Positions 43,402 through 53,634 are shown, counted from the first letter of the stretch. The stretch: DNA of 64,000 bases from Terriglobia bacterium (GCA_020073465.1 JAIQFC010000005.1:248001-312000); one strand, 5' to 3'. Numbers and translations: made by a program. The notes: a model not told the origin generated them from the sequence alone.

Positions 43402-45921
43402 CTACCCCAACACTTCTCTTACCTTGCGTGAGAGGTTCTGCAAACTGAAGGGCTTCTGTAGAAACGCCTTGCCGCTCTCGATGGTCCCCTCACTCAAGAT
43501 CGCGTCTTCGGTATACCCGGAAAGATAGAGCACCTTGGTCGACGGCCGTGCCTGGACTAGCCGTTGCGCCAATTCGCGCCCGCTCATTTCCGGCATCACC
43601 ACGTCCGTAATGACCAGGTCAATCGTTCCCTGGTGGGCGGACGCAGCCTCCAACCCAGCCTGCCCGTTCTCGGCCTCCAGAATCCGGTATCCTTTCGACT
43701 CCAGCGTCTCTCGCACCAGTTGCCGCACCGACTCCTCGTCTTCCACGAGCAAGATGGTCTCCGACCCTCCATCAGCCGTGCGCGAGACGGGCGCCGTGCC
43801 GTGTGCCTCTAAAGCCTCCTCGACCCGGGGCAGGTAGATGTTGAACGTCGTCCCGGATCCGACCTCACTCTGCACCATGACATATCCGCCACTCTGTTTC
43901 ACAATGCCGTAGACAGTCGACAACCCCAGGCCGGTTCCTTTTCCTTTTTCCTTGGTGGTGAAGAACGGCTCGAAGATCCGCGATTGCGTCTCCCGGGTCA
44001 TGCCTGCCCCGTTGTCGCTGACCGAGAGCATCACGTACTTCCCGGGACGAATAAATGTCTGCTCGCGCCGGTAGCTCTCATCCAGCGTTACATTCTGCGT
44101 CTGAATCGCGATGTGCCCGCCATTGGGCATGGCGTCTTTGGAGTTCACCACCAGGTTCATCAACACCTGCTCGAGTTGCCCGGCATCGGCCCGGGTACGG
44201 CCCACATCGGATGCCAGCTTGGTCGTCAGTTCAACATCCTCGCCGATCAGCGGACGCAGCAGTCGTTCCATGTCCTCGACAATCGTGTTCACATCGACGA
44301 CCTTCAGCTCCAGAAGTTGCTTGCGGCTGAACGCCAGCAGTTGCCGCGTCAAGGTCGTGGCCCGGTCCGACGCCTGCTGAATCGCTTCCGCCTTAACGTG
44401 CAGCGGATGGTCTGGCTCGAGCTGCGCCAGCACCACCTCGGTATAGCCTCCAATCACCATCAGGAGGTTGTTGAAGTCGTGCGCGATGCCTCCCGCCAGC
44501 CGTCCCACGGCCTCCATCTTTTGCGCCTGCCGGAACTGATCTTCGAGCACGCGGCGCTCGGTCACGTCCTCGGCAATCGCCTCCAGCACGTCCGCCGGCT
44601 CATCCGCGCTGCTCACTGCCCGCCCGCTGATCCGCACCGTGATCGCGCCGCCGTCTTTCCGTTTCCACTTCACTTCGATCCCGTCCATCCGCCCCGTGCG
44701 CCGGAATTCCTCCATCAGCCGCGCCTGATCTTCGGGATGCACAAACACATCCTTCGTGGGATCGAGGGCCAGCACTTGGTCGGCAGTCTGGTAGCCCAGC
44801 ATCGCAATGAGGGCCGAATTCACGTCCTGGAATTGTCCCTCCAGGCTCGAGCGGAAAATCCCGTACACCGAACTCTGTACCAGGGAGCGATACCGCGCCT
44901 CCGACCGCCGCAGCGCCTGCTCGTTTCTCTTGTGCTCGATCGCACTCGCCAGCTGCTGTGAAACGAAGGTCAGGATCTCCTTGTCCTGTTCGCTATAGCG
45001 CCGGGTCTTGGAGTAGGTCTGCACCGCTAGAACGCCAAACGTACGGTTTCCCGCCTTCAACGGAACGCCCATCCAGTCGAGCGACCGTGAGCCGTTGCGT
45101 TCAATCTCTCCCCGCTGCTCCATCTGGTCGAGCACTTCCGGCGTGGCCAGCAGTGGCTCGCCCGTGCGCAACAGATACTCCGTGAGACCGCGCCCCGGCT
45201 TCTTCGGAGACGGCGCGGCATCCTGTTCGTCTACAAAGTAGGGAAAACTCACAAGGTCGGTCGCGGGATCGTGAAGTGCAATGTAGAAGTTGCGTGCGTA
45301 CATCAGTTCATCCACAATGCTGTGCACGGCCGCGAAGAACTGTTGCAGATCGTGCGCCGTGCTGCTCTTTTCCGCGACCCGATAGAGCGCAGAACTGAGG
45401 GCCAGAGCCCGCTTTCGCCGGGAAATATCGCGGTACACGGTGCCGGTGGCGACTCTGTTGCCATCGACATCGATGGGCGCGCTCGACAACGAAACCTCGA
45501 GCAGCGATCCATCCTTGCTGCGCCGTTGTGTCTCCAGCGAAATCTTCTCGCCTCGGGCCACGCACTCGGCGATCCATCGCGCTTCCGCTTCCCGGTCGGG
45601 CGGGCCAATCAGCTGATCAATGGGCTGGCCCAGCGCCTCCTGGGATGAATATCCAAACATGCGCTCGAAGGCGGTATTCACGCAGATGACACGGAGTTCG
45701 GCGTCAACGATGCTCAGTCCATCCGGCGCACTCTGAAAGAACTGTTCCAGGAACTGACAGCGGGTGGCAAGATCCTCCTGACCCTTCCAGGAAAGAGCGG
45801 CGGTCGAGGAAACGTTTTCCGCGCAGACAAAAGCAGGCGTAGCTCCGCTCTCCAGAGCTTTTTTCAGCCGCTTCGCGCGCGCAAGTTCTCCCGACTGCAA
45901 TCGGCTGACACGACCACCCAT
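43402..45921 (-). CDS. Hybrid sensor histidine kinase (PAS-GAF-PAS-kinase-REC)
   Basis: 839 residues. No membrane segment, so a cytoplasmic sensor. PAS at about 55-170 (FFQSAPDGLSIVDAELRV), GAF at about 180-335 (GVPLKAGNRTFGVLAVQTY), second PAS 340-460, HisKA with His481 in GGIAHDFNNLL, HATPase N box VVNSKDAMP, G1 SDNGAGMT, G2 GKGTGLGLSTVYGI, and a receiver with Asp773 in LVITDVVMPEMSG and Lys in FLQKPFS. The combined sensory domains suggest a small ligand, but none is identified. No response regulator is adjacent. Confidence 0.9.
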   Translation of the reverse strand: MGGRVSRLQSGELARAKRLKKALESGATPAFVCAENVSSTAALSWKGQEDLATRCQFLEQFFQSAPDGLSIVDAELRVICVNTAFERMFGYSSQEALGQPIDQLIGPPDREAEARWIAECVARGEKISLETQRRSKDGSLLEVSLSSAPIDVDGNRVATGTVYRDISRRKRALALSSALYRVAEKSSTAHDLQQFFAAVHSIVDELMYARNFYIALHDPATDLVSFPYFVDEQDAAPSPKKPGRGLTEYLLRTGEPLLATPEVLDQMEQRGEIERNGSRSLDWMGVPLKAGNRTFGVLAVQTYSKTRRYSEQDKEILTFVSQQLASAIEHKRNEQALRRSEARYRSLVQSSVYGIFRSSLEGQFQDVNSALIAMLGYQTADQVLALDPTKDVFVHPEDQARLMEEFRRTGRMDGIEVKWKRKDGGAITVRISGRAVSSADEPADVLEAIAEDVTERRVLEDQFRQAQKMEAVGRLAGGIAHDFNNLLMVIGGYTEVVLAQLEPDHPLHVKAEAIQQASDRATTLTRQLLAFSRKQLLELKVVDVNTIVEDMERLLRPLIGEDVELTTKLASDVGRTRADAGQLEQVLMNLVVNSKDAMPNGGHIAIQTQNVTLDESYRREQTFIRPGKYVMLSVSDNGAGMTRETQSRIFEPFFTTKEKGKGTGLGLSTVYGIVKQSGGYVMVQSEVGSGTTFNIYLPRVEEALEAHGTAPVSRTADGGSETILLVEDEESVRQLVRETLESKGYRILEAENGQAGLEAASAHQGTIDLVITDVVMPEMSGRELAQRLVQARPSTKVLYLSGYTEDAILSEGTIESGKAFLQKPFSLQNLSRKVREVLG

Positions 45922-46101
45922 CGCGAGAGCCCCCTCAGTGTTGGCTTCTTAATAGAAATGGTAATGGGCTTGGTACTACCTCTAAAGTTACGGTGGTAAT
46001 TCCAAACGCGGAGAGACCCGCTTTGAACTTCGCTGGGATTGGCGTTGCGGGACCTGCCTGGACGAGGAAAGATGACTTCGGGCGTCAACGGCAGCGCCGT
46101 T
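45922..46101. other. Intergenic region, nothing recognised
   Basis: Contains the upstream region of the kinase gene. No repeat or motif was assigned. Confidence 0.35.
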
Positions 46102-46491
46102 TCACGCCTTCGCCGCCAACATCTGGCACACGCGCCGCACCGTGTCGCGCTGGGTTTCGCTCAAGGTGAGGAATTCAAATCCGTAGTGCAGTCCCTGCCG
46201 GTAGCGCACGATCGCGCGCACTTTCAGCGGGTACGGGCTCAGCGGCAGCGGAATCTCCAAAGTCACAATCTCTCCCGGTTCCAAATCGCCGGTGAGAGTA
46301 CCGCCGATTCCATCCTGGCCCAGTTCTGTCGAACGTCCCCAGCAGCTGCGGAACTCCCCTACCTGAAACATCTTCACCTGCATGCGCACGTCGAGCAGAA
46401 ATCGCGGATAGCGGCGGGTATAGCTTGGGGCCTTGCCCATGGCCGCCGGCTTCCCCGGATCACTCGTCTTGTCGCTCGTACCCGACGTCAT
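46102..46491 (-). CDS. PilZ domain protein
   Basis: 129 residues. RRYPRFLLDVRMQVK is the RxxxR-like part of the PilZ signature and GRSTELGQDGIGG fits the D/NxSxxG part, so it may bind cyclic di-GMP. No other domain. Adjacent minus-strand kinase may belong to the same signalling context, but this is speculative. Confidence 0.8.
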   Translation of the reverse strand: MTSGTSDKTSDPGKPAAMGKAPSYTRRYPRFLLDVRMQVKMFQVGEFRSCWGRSTELGQDGIGGTLTGDLEPGEIVTLEIPLPLSPYPLKVRAIVRYRQGLHYGFEFLTLSETQRDTVRRVCQMLAAKA

Positions 46492-46575
46492 CGCACGTAC
46501 CTGTTTCCAATCGAATGATTCCGGAAAACGCCGGCCGTCGCCGGCCGTTACGGGAGGAAATTTGTAAAGGCGACC

Positions 46576-47046
46576 CTAATTTCCGTGCAGCAAGTATCCC
46601 GGCTCCAGCGGCAACTTGCCGGCAATCTTCACCACTGCCACGCTGCTGTTAATCGAATACACATCCACCACGCCGACCGCCCCTGGAATCGATGCCACCC
46701 GGTTGACCAGTTCGTCGTCCGAACCCACCACCACAATGGCTGGATGATTGGCCCGCCCGTGATTCGCCGTCGAGATGAGTTCATTCACCTCGCTCTCGGT
46801 CATCCCGTAAACCTTCTCGACGAAAACCCTCATCTCGGGGGTGGAGGGCGCGCGCATCACCAGCGTCACCGGCTTGCCGTCCGGCCACCGGTTGGTCTGC
46901 GCCTTGCTCACCTTCACCAGATCGGCGACCGAGATCGCATTCACCGTATTCGTCTTGTTCGACACCAACGCAAGGTCTTTCGCCGCGGCCAGCGCAGCGC
47001 TGCACACGATTACAAGAAGGATGCTGATAGCGCGACGGTAAGACAC
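46576..47046 (-). CDS. Periplasmic substrate-binding-like protein
   Basis: 156 residues from a GTG at 47046 (VSYRRAISILLV), the better start because of the gggggaaa stretch upstream; a longer frame reaches 47109. Signal peptide at the N-terminus. KDLALVSNKTNTVNAISVADLVKV and RANHPAIVVVGSDDELV with AVGVVDVYSI recall the phosphate-binding (PstS-like) family truncated to one lobe. Probably binds an anion or has lost activity. Confidence 0.6.
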   Translation of the reverse strand: MSYRRAISILLVIVCSAALAAAKDLALVSNKTNTVNAISVADLVKVSKAQTNRWPDGKPVTLVMRAPSTPEMRVFVEKVYGMTESEVNELISTANHGRANHPAIVVVGSDDELVNRVASIPGAVGVVDVYSINSSVAVVKIAGKLPLEPGYLLHGN

Positions 47047-47160
47047 TCTTTCCCCCGCAGGCCGGATTTGGCCCAATCGTCCTGATTCTCCTGCAATTCT
47101 GGCCAGCACTCAACGGCAACGAAGGCCATGTACCTCTGGGGACACCCCCCTGCTCTGGGA

Positions 47161-47213
47161 TCTTCGGGGCTAGGTCGTAGGTCTTAGGTGGCAGGTCTTA
47201 GGTTTGGGGTTTG
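47161..47213. repeat. taggtcgtaggtcttaggt word repeat
   Basis: Tandem words gctaggtcgtaggtcttagg and ggcaggtcttaggtttggg. It precedes the next gene. Confidence 0.65.
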
Positions 47214-47350
47214 AAATCATAAACGGACTCGTGCGGTCTGAAGTCCGAGGTCTGATGGCGGAGGTCCGACGTCTCCTTTTGCCACCCAAAACTCAGGAAC
47301 CTTTCCTCCCGCCCTGCCGTATCTTTAAGTGCTGGCGTCCGGGAGGTCTT

Positions 47351-47833
47351 ATGTTCTGCGCCCGATGCGGATCTCCGCTGCAACCCAATTCCCAGGCCTG
47401 CTCCCAGTGCGGCCGCCGTATCGGCGACCCGGTCAGCGCCGTCGCCCAATCCCGCCTCGACCGCCACCTTCACACCCTCGGCATCCTCTGGATTGTGATC
47501 GGTGGACTGTTCATGATTCCCGCCATCATCCTGCTGTTTTTGGGCCCGGTGATTGGTGCTGCCATATCGGGGCACCATCCCTTCGGCCCAGTGCTGGGAC
47601 CGCTCCTGCTGTGGATCGCAGAAGGTACCCTGGTCATCCTGGCCGCCGGCGGAGTCTGTGTCGGCTTGGGCTTGATGCAGCGCCGTCCCTGGGCCCGTGC
47701 CGCGGCCCTGATTCTGGGCATACTGGCAATCTTCCACCCGCCCTTCGGCACCGCGTTGGGCGTCTACACCCTGTGGGTCCTTCTGGCTGATGAACGCGGC
47801 GACGAATACCGCTACTTGACACGTTCCGCTTAG
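47351..47833 (+). CDS. Zinc-ribbon membrane protein
   Basis: 160 residues from ATG 47351 (MFCARCGSPLQPNSQ), with gggaggtct six to nine bases upstream. An N-terminal zinc ribbon (CARCG ... CSQCGRR) is followed by three hydrophobic segments (LGILWIVIGGLFMIPAIILLF, ILAAGGVCVGLGLM, LILGILAIFHPPFG). A common architecture in Acidobacteria, with no known function. The longer frame from 47204 is not supported. Confidence 0.75.
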   Translation: MFCARCGSPLQPNSQACSQCGRRIGDPVSAVAQSRLDRHLHTLGILWIVIGGLFMIPAIILLFLGPVIGAAISGHHPFGPVLGPLLLWIAEGTLVILAAGGVCVGLGLMQRRPWARAAALILGILAIFHPPFGTALGVYTLWVLLADERGDEYRYLTRSA

Positions 47834-47884
47834 CACGTTCCACACTTGGCAGTTCTTTCGATCGGAGAGATCCTCTATTTCGCC

Positions 47885-48057
47885 TTGTCATCCCGAACTC
47901 GGGGTCCAGCCGCGCGAGAGACCTTACGTCGGCCGACGCAATCGATGTCGTAAACAGGGTCAAACACGAACGTGGGCGATCGTTCCTATTCGCAGTTCCG
48001 CCGGACCCTCTTCCTGAGATGTGTTTTGGATTGCTGCAGAAAAAGCAAATAGGAACG
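47885..48057. repeat. gtcatcccgaactcgggg copy and a separate inverted repeat
   Basis: 47885-47935 is a member of the gtcatcc class. At 47981-47992 cgttcctattcg has a complementary partner gcaaataggaacg at 48045-48057, an inverted pair separated by about 52 nt. Confidence 0.5.
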
Positions 48058-48076
48058 CAGCGCCGCCTGGCAACCG

Positions 48077-48505
48077 CTAGCGTCTGGTGCTCTTCGCGCC
48101 CCGGACCGCGCCGCCCGTACCCTTCCGCGCCGGTCTCGGCTTGAACGCAGCCCCGCTAACGCACCAGTACCCTGCCAGCGACCCGCCTGCAAACACAGAC
48201 CAGAGCACAGTTTTCAACCACGATCCATAATTCTCCAGCCCCACATCGGCCAGATCCCAAAATGTCAGAGGCCACACCAAAATGACGTAAACCCCGACCA
48301 CCACCAGCAACCCGAGCATTACAACGAGCACTACCATCGTGCCCACGGAGAGGCTTTCAAATATCAGCACGCTCCAGTGTTCGTCGGAGCCGGCTTCGGG
48401 CAGCCCGTTTTTCCCACGCGATCGTTCGACAAGCGGAGACAATCGTCCTCCCGCCACAGGTCTTACCCGGGCGCACTCTTCCTGCCCGAGAATAAGGTTC
48501 CCCAT
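48077..48505 (-). CDS. Membrane protein with two segments, unknown
   Basis: 142 residues from ATG 48505 (MGNLILGQEECARV). An N-terminal soluble part is followed by TMVVLVVMLGLLVVVGVYVILVW and a second hydrophobic segment (VLWSVFAGGSLAGYW). The C-terminal tail is rich in Lys and Arg. No family recognised. The longer frame from 48562 is in doubt. Confidence 0.5.
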   Translation of the reverse strand: MGNLILGQEECARVRPVAGGRLSPLVERSRGKNGLPEAGSDEHWSVLIFESLSVGTMVVLVVMLGLLVVVGVYVILVWPLTFWDLADVGLENYGSWLKTVLWSVFAGGSLAGYWCVSGAAFKPRPARKGTGGAVRGAKSTRR

Positions 48506-48773
48506 CCGACCTCTCCAAGTTACTTTCGACACGCCCGCTTGGGCCGCGCCCCGGCTTGGCATCGCTTATTCCTTTTCTTTGGGTATCGACGCAGGAACCG
48601 CGACAAGTCATTGACGCGCCTCCGTTGATAGGTCAATCCTGCCGAGGCTTTGAATCGAGTACCGAATCCAACCGAAGCAACGCCGTTGCACTTTCTGTAA
48701 GATCGAAAGTCAGGCCATTGCAGTTGAGGTTCGTGCGCACAACCTTTTGTCGCCGGGCCCAATCAACTCCGTT

Positions 48774-51299
48774 GTGACGGACAAGAGACTCCACGCTCCG
48801 ACGCTCGTCCTCTTCGTACTATGGGCTGCAGCTGCGGCCGCGCAATCCGCCAGCCTGTCCATCACCGTCACGGACGAAAACGGCGTTGCCGTCCCCTCCG
48901 CCCGGGTCTTTCTCGAAACCCCGAATTCGCCCCCGCTCCGCTGTCAGACCGATTTTGCGGGACGCTGCCACTTCCCCCTCTCCGCATCGGGCACGTACCA
49001 GCTTCACATCGAGAAAGAAGGCTTCTACGAACTCGTCCAACCATCGGTGCAAGTCACCCAGAATTCCGCTCTCGATGTGGCGATCTCCCATCAGCAGGAA
49101 GTTCGCGAAATTGTGAACGTGCTCGAGTCCCCGCCCGCCATCGATCCCGCACAAGTGTCTTCGCAGCAGAGTCTGAGCGGTCTCGACGTCGTTAACATCG
49201 TCTACCCCGCCACGCACGATTACCGCAACGTTCTCCACTTCATTCCTGGAGTCGTGCAGGACGCAGGCGGCCAGCCCCATGTGGCCGGAGCCCAGACTTA
49301 CCAGACGCTCACACTGCTCGACGGCTTCAACGTGACGCAACCCGCCAACGGCCAGCTGCTGGCTCGCCTCAGTACTGACGCCTTCCGCTCGATCCAGGTT
49401 GAGCCCTCTCGCGTGCCCGCCGAATACGGCAAAGGATCAGCCGGCGTCCTTCTGCTCAACACGGGTATCGGAGACGACCACTTCCGCTTTGCCGGAACCG
49501 ATTTCATCCCATCCCTGCAGCAGAAACATGGATGGAGATTCGACCAGTTCCTCCCCCGCCTCACCTTCTCCGGCCCGCTGCGCAGGGGCAAGATGTGGTT
49601 CTACAACGCGTTCGACGGAGAATACGACAACATCGTTTTCAAGGAACTCCCCGTCCACGCCGATAACGACCACCTGCTGCGCCTCGGCAACCTGTCGAAG
49701 GTTCAGACCAACCTGACCAGCCGCAACATTCTTACCACCAGTTTTCTGGTCAACCATCTTCATGACCAGTACGCCTTCCTCTCGCCGCAAAGCCCGCAAC
49801 TCGCCAACCCCAAAGATGTCGAATCCACCTACGTCGCCAGCATCAAGGACCAGCACTATTTTGCCGGTGGACAGCTCCTCGAAGCCGGATTCGCCTTCGA
49901 TCAATACAACGTGCGGTTCACGCCCTACGGCACCGACTCATACTTCGTCGCGCCCACCACCTCCGGTGGCAACTATTACTTGGCTGATGAAACGAAAGCC
50001 CGCCGCTGGCAGGCTCTCTCGAACCTCTATTTGCCGCCGCATCAGTGGCACGGACGTCACGACTTCAAAATCGGCATCGATCTCGACCGCATCGCCTACG
50101 ATGCCCGGTTTTCCCGCCAGCCCATCTCGTTCCTGACCGCCACAGCCCCCGTGCCTCTGCAGGGCGAGACGTGCTTAAACGCCCCTCAGGACAAGAACTT
50201 TCCCTGCACTCGTTATTCCACCTTCACAGATGCGCCTCTGCACTATCAGTACAATGCCGAGGCCAGCGCCTACATCGAAGACCGCTGGCTGGTGACGGAC
50301 CGCTTGCTCATCGAGCCCGGACTCCGCCTCGACTGGGACGAGATCATCCGCACTCCGCTATTCTCGCCCCGCCTCGCCGGAACCTACGTCCTCGACAATT
50401 CCGGCAACACGAAATTTTCTGCCGGAATCGGCCTCATTTACGACGCGACTCCAATCTTTCTGATCGCCCGCCCCTTCGCCGGAACGCGTCAAGACACGTT
50501 CTACGCAATCGATCCCACCTGCACAGCGACTACCGGTTGCGTGGCCACGACCGGCCCGGTCGACACCACCTTCACCGTCAACCCGCACACGCTCCAGGCG
50601 CCGCGTTTTCTGAACTGGAGCCTTGCCCTCGAGAAGAAACTCCCTGCCGCCGTCTACCTCAAAGCCGAGTTCCTGGAAAAGCGCGGCACCCACGGATTCG
50701 TCTACAACACCCTGCCCACCGCCACGACCGGAGACTTCCTCCTGCAGAACACACGCGCCGACCGCTACGACGCCCTCCAAATCACGCTTCGCCACAACTT
50801 CCGCGGAACCTACATGCTGATGGGCTCCTACACCCGCTCCCGCGTTCACTCCAATCAGGCTCTCGACTTCAATGTCGACAGTCCCGTCCTCAGCCCGCAA
50901 CAACCCGGCCCCTATCCCTGGGACACTCCCAATCGCTTTCTCTCCTGGGGCTACGTGCCCTTTTTCAAGCTCCCCGTCATACGCCAGACAGAACTCGCTT
51001 ATTCCCTGGAAGCCCGCACCGGCTTCCCCTTCAACCTCACCAACGATCAGCAACAACTCATTGCCGCCCCCGGCTCGCAACGCTTTCCCGAGTATTTCTC
51101 TCTCAACCTCCAACTCGAGAAGCGCTTTCACCTGCTCGGATACTACTTCGCCCTTCGCGGCGGATTCGACAACCTCACCGACCACCAGAATCCCTTCTTC
51201 GTCAACAGCAACATCGACCCGCTCCATCCCTCGCCCACCTTCGCGGCCTTCCAGGGACGCTCGTTCACCTCCCGCATCCGCCTGCTCGGCCGCAAGTAG
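48774..51299 (+). CDS. TonB-dependent receptor, Oar-like
   Basis: 841 residues from GTG 48774; a TTG at 48747 also fits. Signal peptide LVLFVLWAAAAAAQ. The N-terminal ITVTDENGVAVPSARVFLE is a carboxypeptidase-regulatory-like domain, then a plug (NVLHFIPGVVQ, YQTLTLLDGFNVTQP) and a 22-strand-like barrel ending FTSRIRLLGRK. This organisation is typical of Acidobacterial Oar-like receptors for complex glycans or peptides. No TonB box is evident. The substrate is unknown. Confidence 0.85.
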   Translation: MTDKRLHAPTLVLFVLWAAAAAAQSASLSITVTDENGVAVPSARVFLETPNSPPLRCQTDFAGRCHFPLSASGTYQLHIEKEGFYELVQPSVQVTQNSALDVAISHQQEVREIVNVLESPPAIDPAQVSSQQSLSGLDVVNIVYPATHDYRNVLHFIPGVVQDAGGQPHVAGAQTYQTLTLLDGFNVTQPANGQLLARLSTDAFRSIQVEPSRVPAEYGKGSAGVLLLNTGIGDDHFRFAGTDFIPSLQQKHGWRFDQFLPRLTFSGPLRRGKMWFYNAFDGEYDNIVFKELPVHADNDHLLRLGNLSKVQTNLTSRNILTTSFLVNHLHDQYAFLSPQSPQLANPKDVESTYVASIKDQHYFAGGQLLEAGFAFDQYNVRFTPYGTDSYFVAPTTSGGNYYLADETKARRWQALSNLYLPPHQWHGRHDFKIGIDLDRIAYDARFSRQPISFLTATAPVPLQGETCLNAPQDKNFPCTRYSTFTDAPLHYQYNAEASAYIEDRWLVTDRLLIEPGLRLDWDEIIRTPLFSPRLAGTYVLDNSGNTKFSAGIGLIYDATPIFLIARPFAGTRQDTFYAIDPTCTATTGCVATTGPVDTTFTVNPHTLQAPRFLNWSLALEKKLPAAVYLKAEFLEKRGTHGFVYNTLPTATTGDFLLQNTRADRYDALQITLRHNFRGTYMLMGSYTRSRVHSNQALDFNVDSPVLSPQQPGPYPWDTPNRFLSWGYVPFFKLPVIRQTELAYSLEARTGFPFNLTNDQQQLIAAPGSQRFPEYFSLNLQLEKRFHLLGYYFALRGGFDNLTDHQNPFFVNSNIDPLHPSPTFAAFQGRSFTSRIRLLGRK

Positions 51300-51312
51300 A
51301 TTTGTTTCTTGC

Positions 51313-51477
51313 TTGTCATCCCGAGCAAAGCGAAAGCTTGCCCTGGGCGAAGTCGAAGGGGACCTGCGCGCTTTGACGGCGTTGCCCGCCCTGCACCGGC
51401 GTCATCCTGAGCGCAGCCGTTTTTCAGGCGGAGCGAAGAGCCTGCCCTGAGCGAAGTCGAAGGGATCTTGCGTGCAG
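51313..51477. repeat. Two tandem gtcatcc(c/t)gagcg copies
   Basis: First copy ttgtcatcccgagcaaagcg with ttgccctgggcgaagtcgaa; second gtcatcctgagcgcagccgt and ttcaggcggagcgaagagcc with tgagcgaagtcgaaggg. They are near-tandem variants of the same class. Confidence 0.75.
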
Positions 51478-51609
51478 CGTCATTGTGTTTTGGGGGGACG
51501 AAACCGCACCTGCGCGCCTTCCCCTCGGCGCCGTTCTACGATTTATGATTTCGTAGTACCTGCATCGAAATCACACTTCCCGTCATCAGAAAAGGCTGGA
51601 GGAAAATTA

Positions 51610-52260
51610 ATGGCCCACGAATTACCCCCACTGCCCTATGACTACGCAGCGCTAGAACCCATCATTGATAAGCAGACGATGACCCTGCACCATGACATGC
51701 ACCACGGCGCCTACGTAAAGAATCTGAACGCCGCCCTGGAGAAGCATCCTCAGCTCGCCGGCAAATCTGCCGAAGATCTCATTCGCGACCTGAACTCCAT
51801 CCCCGAAGACATTCGCGGCGCCGTCCGCAACAACGGCGGAGGCCACGTCAACCACACCATGTTCTGGAAGATCATGAAGCCCAAAGGTGGAGGAGATCCC
51901 TCCGGCCCCATCGCCGACGCGATCAAGAAGACCTTCGGCAACTTCAAGGATTTTCAAGCGAAGTTCAACGAAGCTGGCGTGAAACAGTTCGGCTCCGGCT
52001 GGGTCTGGCTCGCAGGCAAACCCGGCGGAGACATCCAGATCCTCTCCACGCCCAATCAGGACAGCCTACTCTCGCAAGGCCTGTTCCCGATTTTCGGCAA
52101 CGACGTCTGGGAGCACGCCTACTACCTGAAGTACAACAATCGCCGCCCGGAATACCTGGCCGCGTGGTGGAATGTGGTCAACTGGGACGAAATCAACCAC
52201 CGCTTTGAGGCCTTCAAGTCCGGCAAAGCAGTGCACGAGCCCACACTGGCAAGCCGGTAG
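51610..52260 (+). CDS. sodB: Superoxide dismutase (Fe/Mn type)
   Basis: 216 residues from ATG 51610, ggaggaaaatta upstream. Metal ligands: [12 protein letters not shown] (first His), GHVNHTMFW (second His), and [11 protein letters not shown] (Asp and His). [20 protein letters not shown] is the inter-domain segment. The Fe or Mn preference cannot be decided by eye. Protects against superoxide. Convergent with the amidohydrolase. Confidence 0.95.
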   Translation: MAHELPPLPYDYAALEPIIDKQTMTLHHDMHHGAYVKNLNAALEKHPQLAGKSAEDLIRDLNSIPEDIRGAVRNNGGGHVNHTMFWKIMKPKGGGDPSGPIADAIKKTFGNFKDFQAKFNEAGVKQFGSGWVWLAGKPGGDIQILSTPNQDSLLSQGLFPIFGNDVWEHAYYLKYNNRRPEYLAAWWNVVNWDEINHRFEAFKSGKAVHEPTLASR

Positions 52261-52281
52261 GAACTTGCGCGCTTACAAAGA

Positions 52282-52312
52282 AACGGCCTCGCCCGAACCG
52301 GACGAGGCCGTT
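52282..52312. terminator. Hairpin between SOD and the amidohydrolase
   Basis: aacggcctcg pairs with cgaggccgtt around cccgaaccgga. It can act on both convergent transcripts; a tgcagtttc stretch follows on the plus strand. Confidence 0.7.
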
Positions 52313-52350
52313 GCAGTTTCTCGAAATTGTGTTCTCTCTGTCCTCGGTGG

Positions 52351-53634
52351 TTAGGGCTTCTTGAAAACCACTCCACCCTTCATCACGAAATCCACTTTCT
52401 CCATCACCGCAACGTCTGCCAGAGGATCCCCCGGCACTGCCACGATATCCGCCAGCTTGCCCGCCTCGATCGTGCCCAAGGAATCCTGCATCCCCATCAA
52501 CTCCGCTGCCGTAACCGTCGCCGACCGGATTGCTTGTGCCGGAGTCATGCCGAACGTCACCATGGACGAGAATTCCTTCGCCGGATTCACTTTCCAGTCA
52601 AACCCGCCCGCATCGGTTCCGAAGGCAATCTTGACCCCCGCTTTCATCGCGCGCCGGAACGTGTCTTCATGAATCTGGATCATCTTTACCCACACCGGAG
52701 CCCCCTCAGCCGCCCGCCTCTGCGCCACGTACTCCCCGACATAAATCGTGGGCACATAGAAAATCCCGCGCGACGCCATCGTCTTCAGGTCTTCCTCTGC
52801 GATGTAGTTTCCGTGTTCAATCGTATCCACGCCTGCCTCAACCGAATTGTGCACGCCGTGCAACGCCATCGCGTGCGAGGCAACTTTGTGGCGCTCGCGG
52901 TGTGCCTCGTCCACGATCGCGCGCAGTTCATCCAGAGTGAACGTGGGAATGTCATCGAGCACTCCGTCTTCCAGCACGCGATAGGAGCGGTCGCTGTAGA
53001 CTTTGATCCAATCCGCTCCGTGGCTGATCTGCTCGCGCACCGCCTGACGGGCGTTGTCGGCGCCGTCGACCACCTGCACGCCGTGCGGCACCGGAACGTT
53101 CGGCGCATATCCCGTAAGCGGATACGCTCCCGTCACATCCATCGCTCGCGTCGCCACCTGCATACGCGGCCCCGGAATCACCCCAGTGTTAATCGCTGTC
53201 TTGACGTCCACATCGGCATAACCCGCGCCTTCGGTCTCGAGATCGCGGAGCGACGTGAACCCGTACTCTAGCGCCCGCCGCACATTCACCGTCGCGAGGA
53301 TCGTCCGATACTCCGGCGACTGTTTGAGCAGTTGATCGTCATAGTCCGCCGCCGTGATGTCCCCTTGCAGCAGGATGTGGGTGTGGGTGTCGATCAATCC
53401 CGCGAGACAGGTTTCCCGCGAAAGATCGATGACTTCTGCTCCCGCCGGCGCACTGGCGCCGACTTCCTTGATCTTCCCGCCGTCGACGACGATGACCATA
53501 TTCTTGCGGGATGTGTCCGCGCGCCCATCGAACAAGCTTCCACATCGCATCGCAATGACCTTCGAAGGTGTCTGCCCCGCCAGACTGGAGATTGTCGCCA
53601 TCAAAAGGGAAAGAATCCAGGCAACCCTGTGCAT
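52351..53634 (-). CDS. Secreted amidohydrolase (imidazolonepropionase-like)
   Basis: 427 residues from ATG 53634 (MHRVAWILSLLM), with aggaggagtgcg before it. Signal peptide through residue 20. Metal-binding HxH motif in LIDTHTHILL, a lysine-containing WIKVYSD segment, HAMALHGV and ASHAMAL histidines, and AFGTDAGG with the catalytic Asp. The family includes prolidase-like and aryl-dialkylphosphatase-like enzymes. Substrate unknown; the export signal suggests a periplasmic peptide or amide. Confidence 0.85.
   Translation of the reverse strand: MHRVAWILSLLMATISSLAGQTPSKVIAMRCGSLFDGRADTSRKNMVIVVDGGKIKEVGASAPAGAEVIDLSRETCLAGLIDTHTHILLQGDITAADYDDQLLKQSPEYRTILATVNVRRALEYGFTSLRDLETEGAGYADVDVKTAINTGVIPGPRMQVATRAMDVTGAYPLTGYAPNVPVPHGVQVVDGADNARQAVREQISHGADWIKVYSDRSYRVLEDGVLDDIPTFTLDELRAIVDEAHRERHKVASHAMALHGVHNSVEAGVDTIEHGNYIAEEDLKTMASRGIFYVPTIYVGEYVAQRRAAEGAPVWVKMIQIHEDTFRRAMKAGVKIAFGTDAGGFDWKVNPAKEFSSMVTFGMTPAQAIRSATVTAAELMGMQDSLGTIEAGKLADIVAVPGDPLADVAVMEKVDFVMKGGVVFKKP

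Noticed and set aside
43984..44961. Plus-strand frame opposite the histidine kinase
   Set aside because: Antisense of conserved kinase motifs.
47981..48057. Insertion sequence ends (cgttcctattcg / aataggaacg)
   Set aside because: Only 10-12 bp arms, no transposase between them and no further copies seen.
50045..51376. Second plus-strand frame overlapping the TonB receptor (443 codons)
   Set aside because: Arg/His/Pro-rich, typical of the alternative frame of a GC-rich gene.
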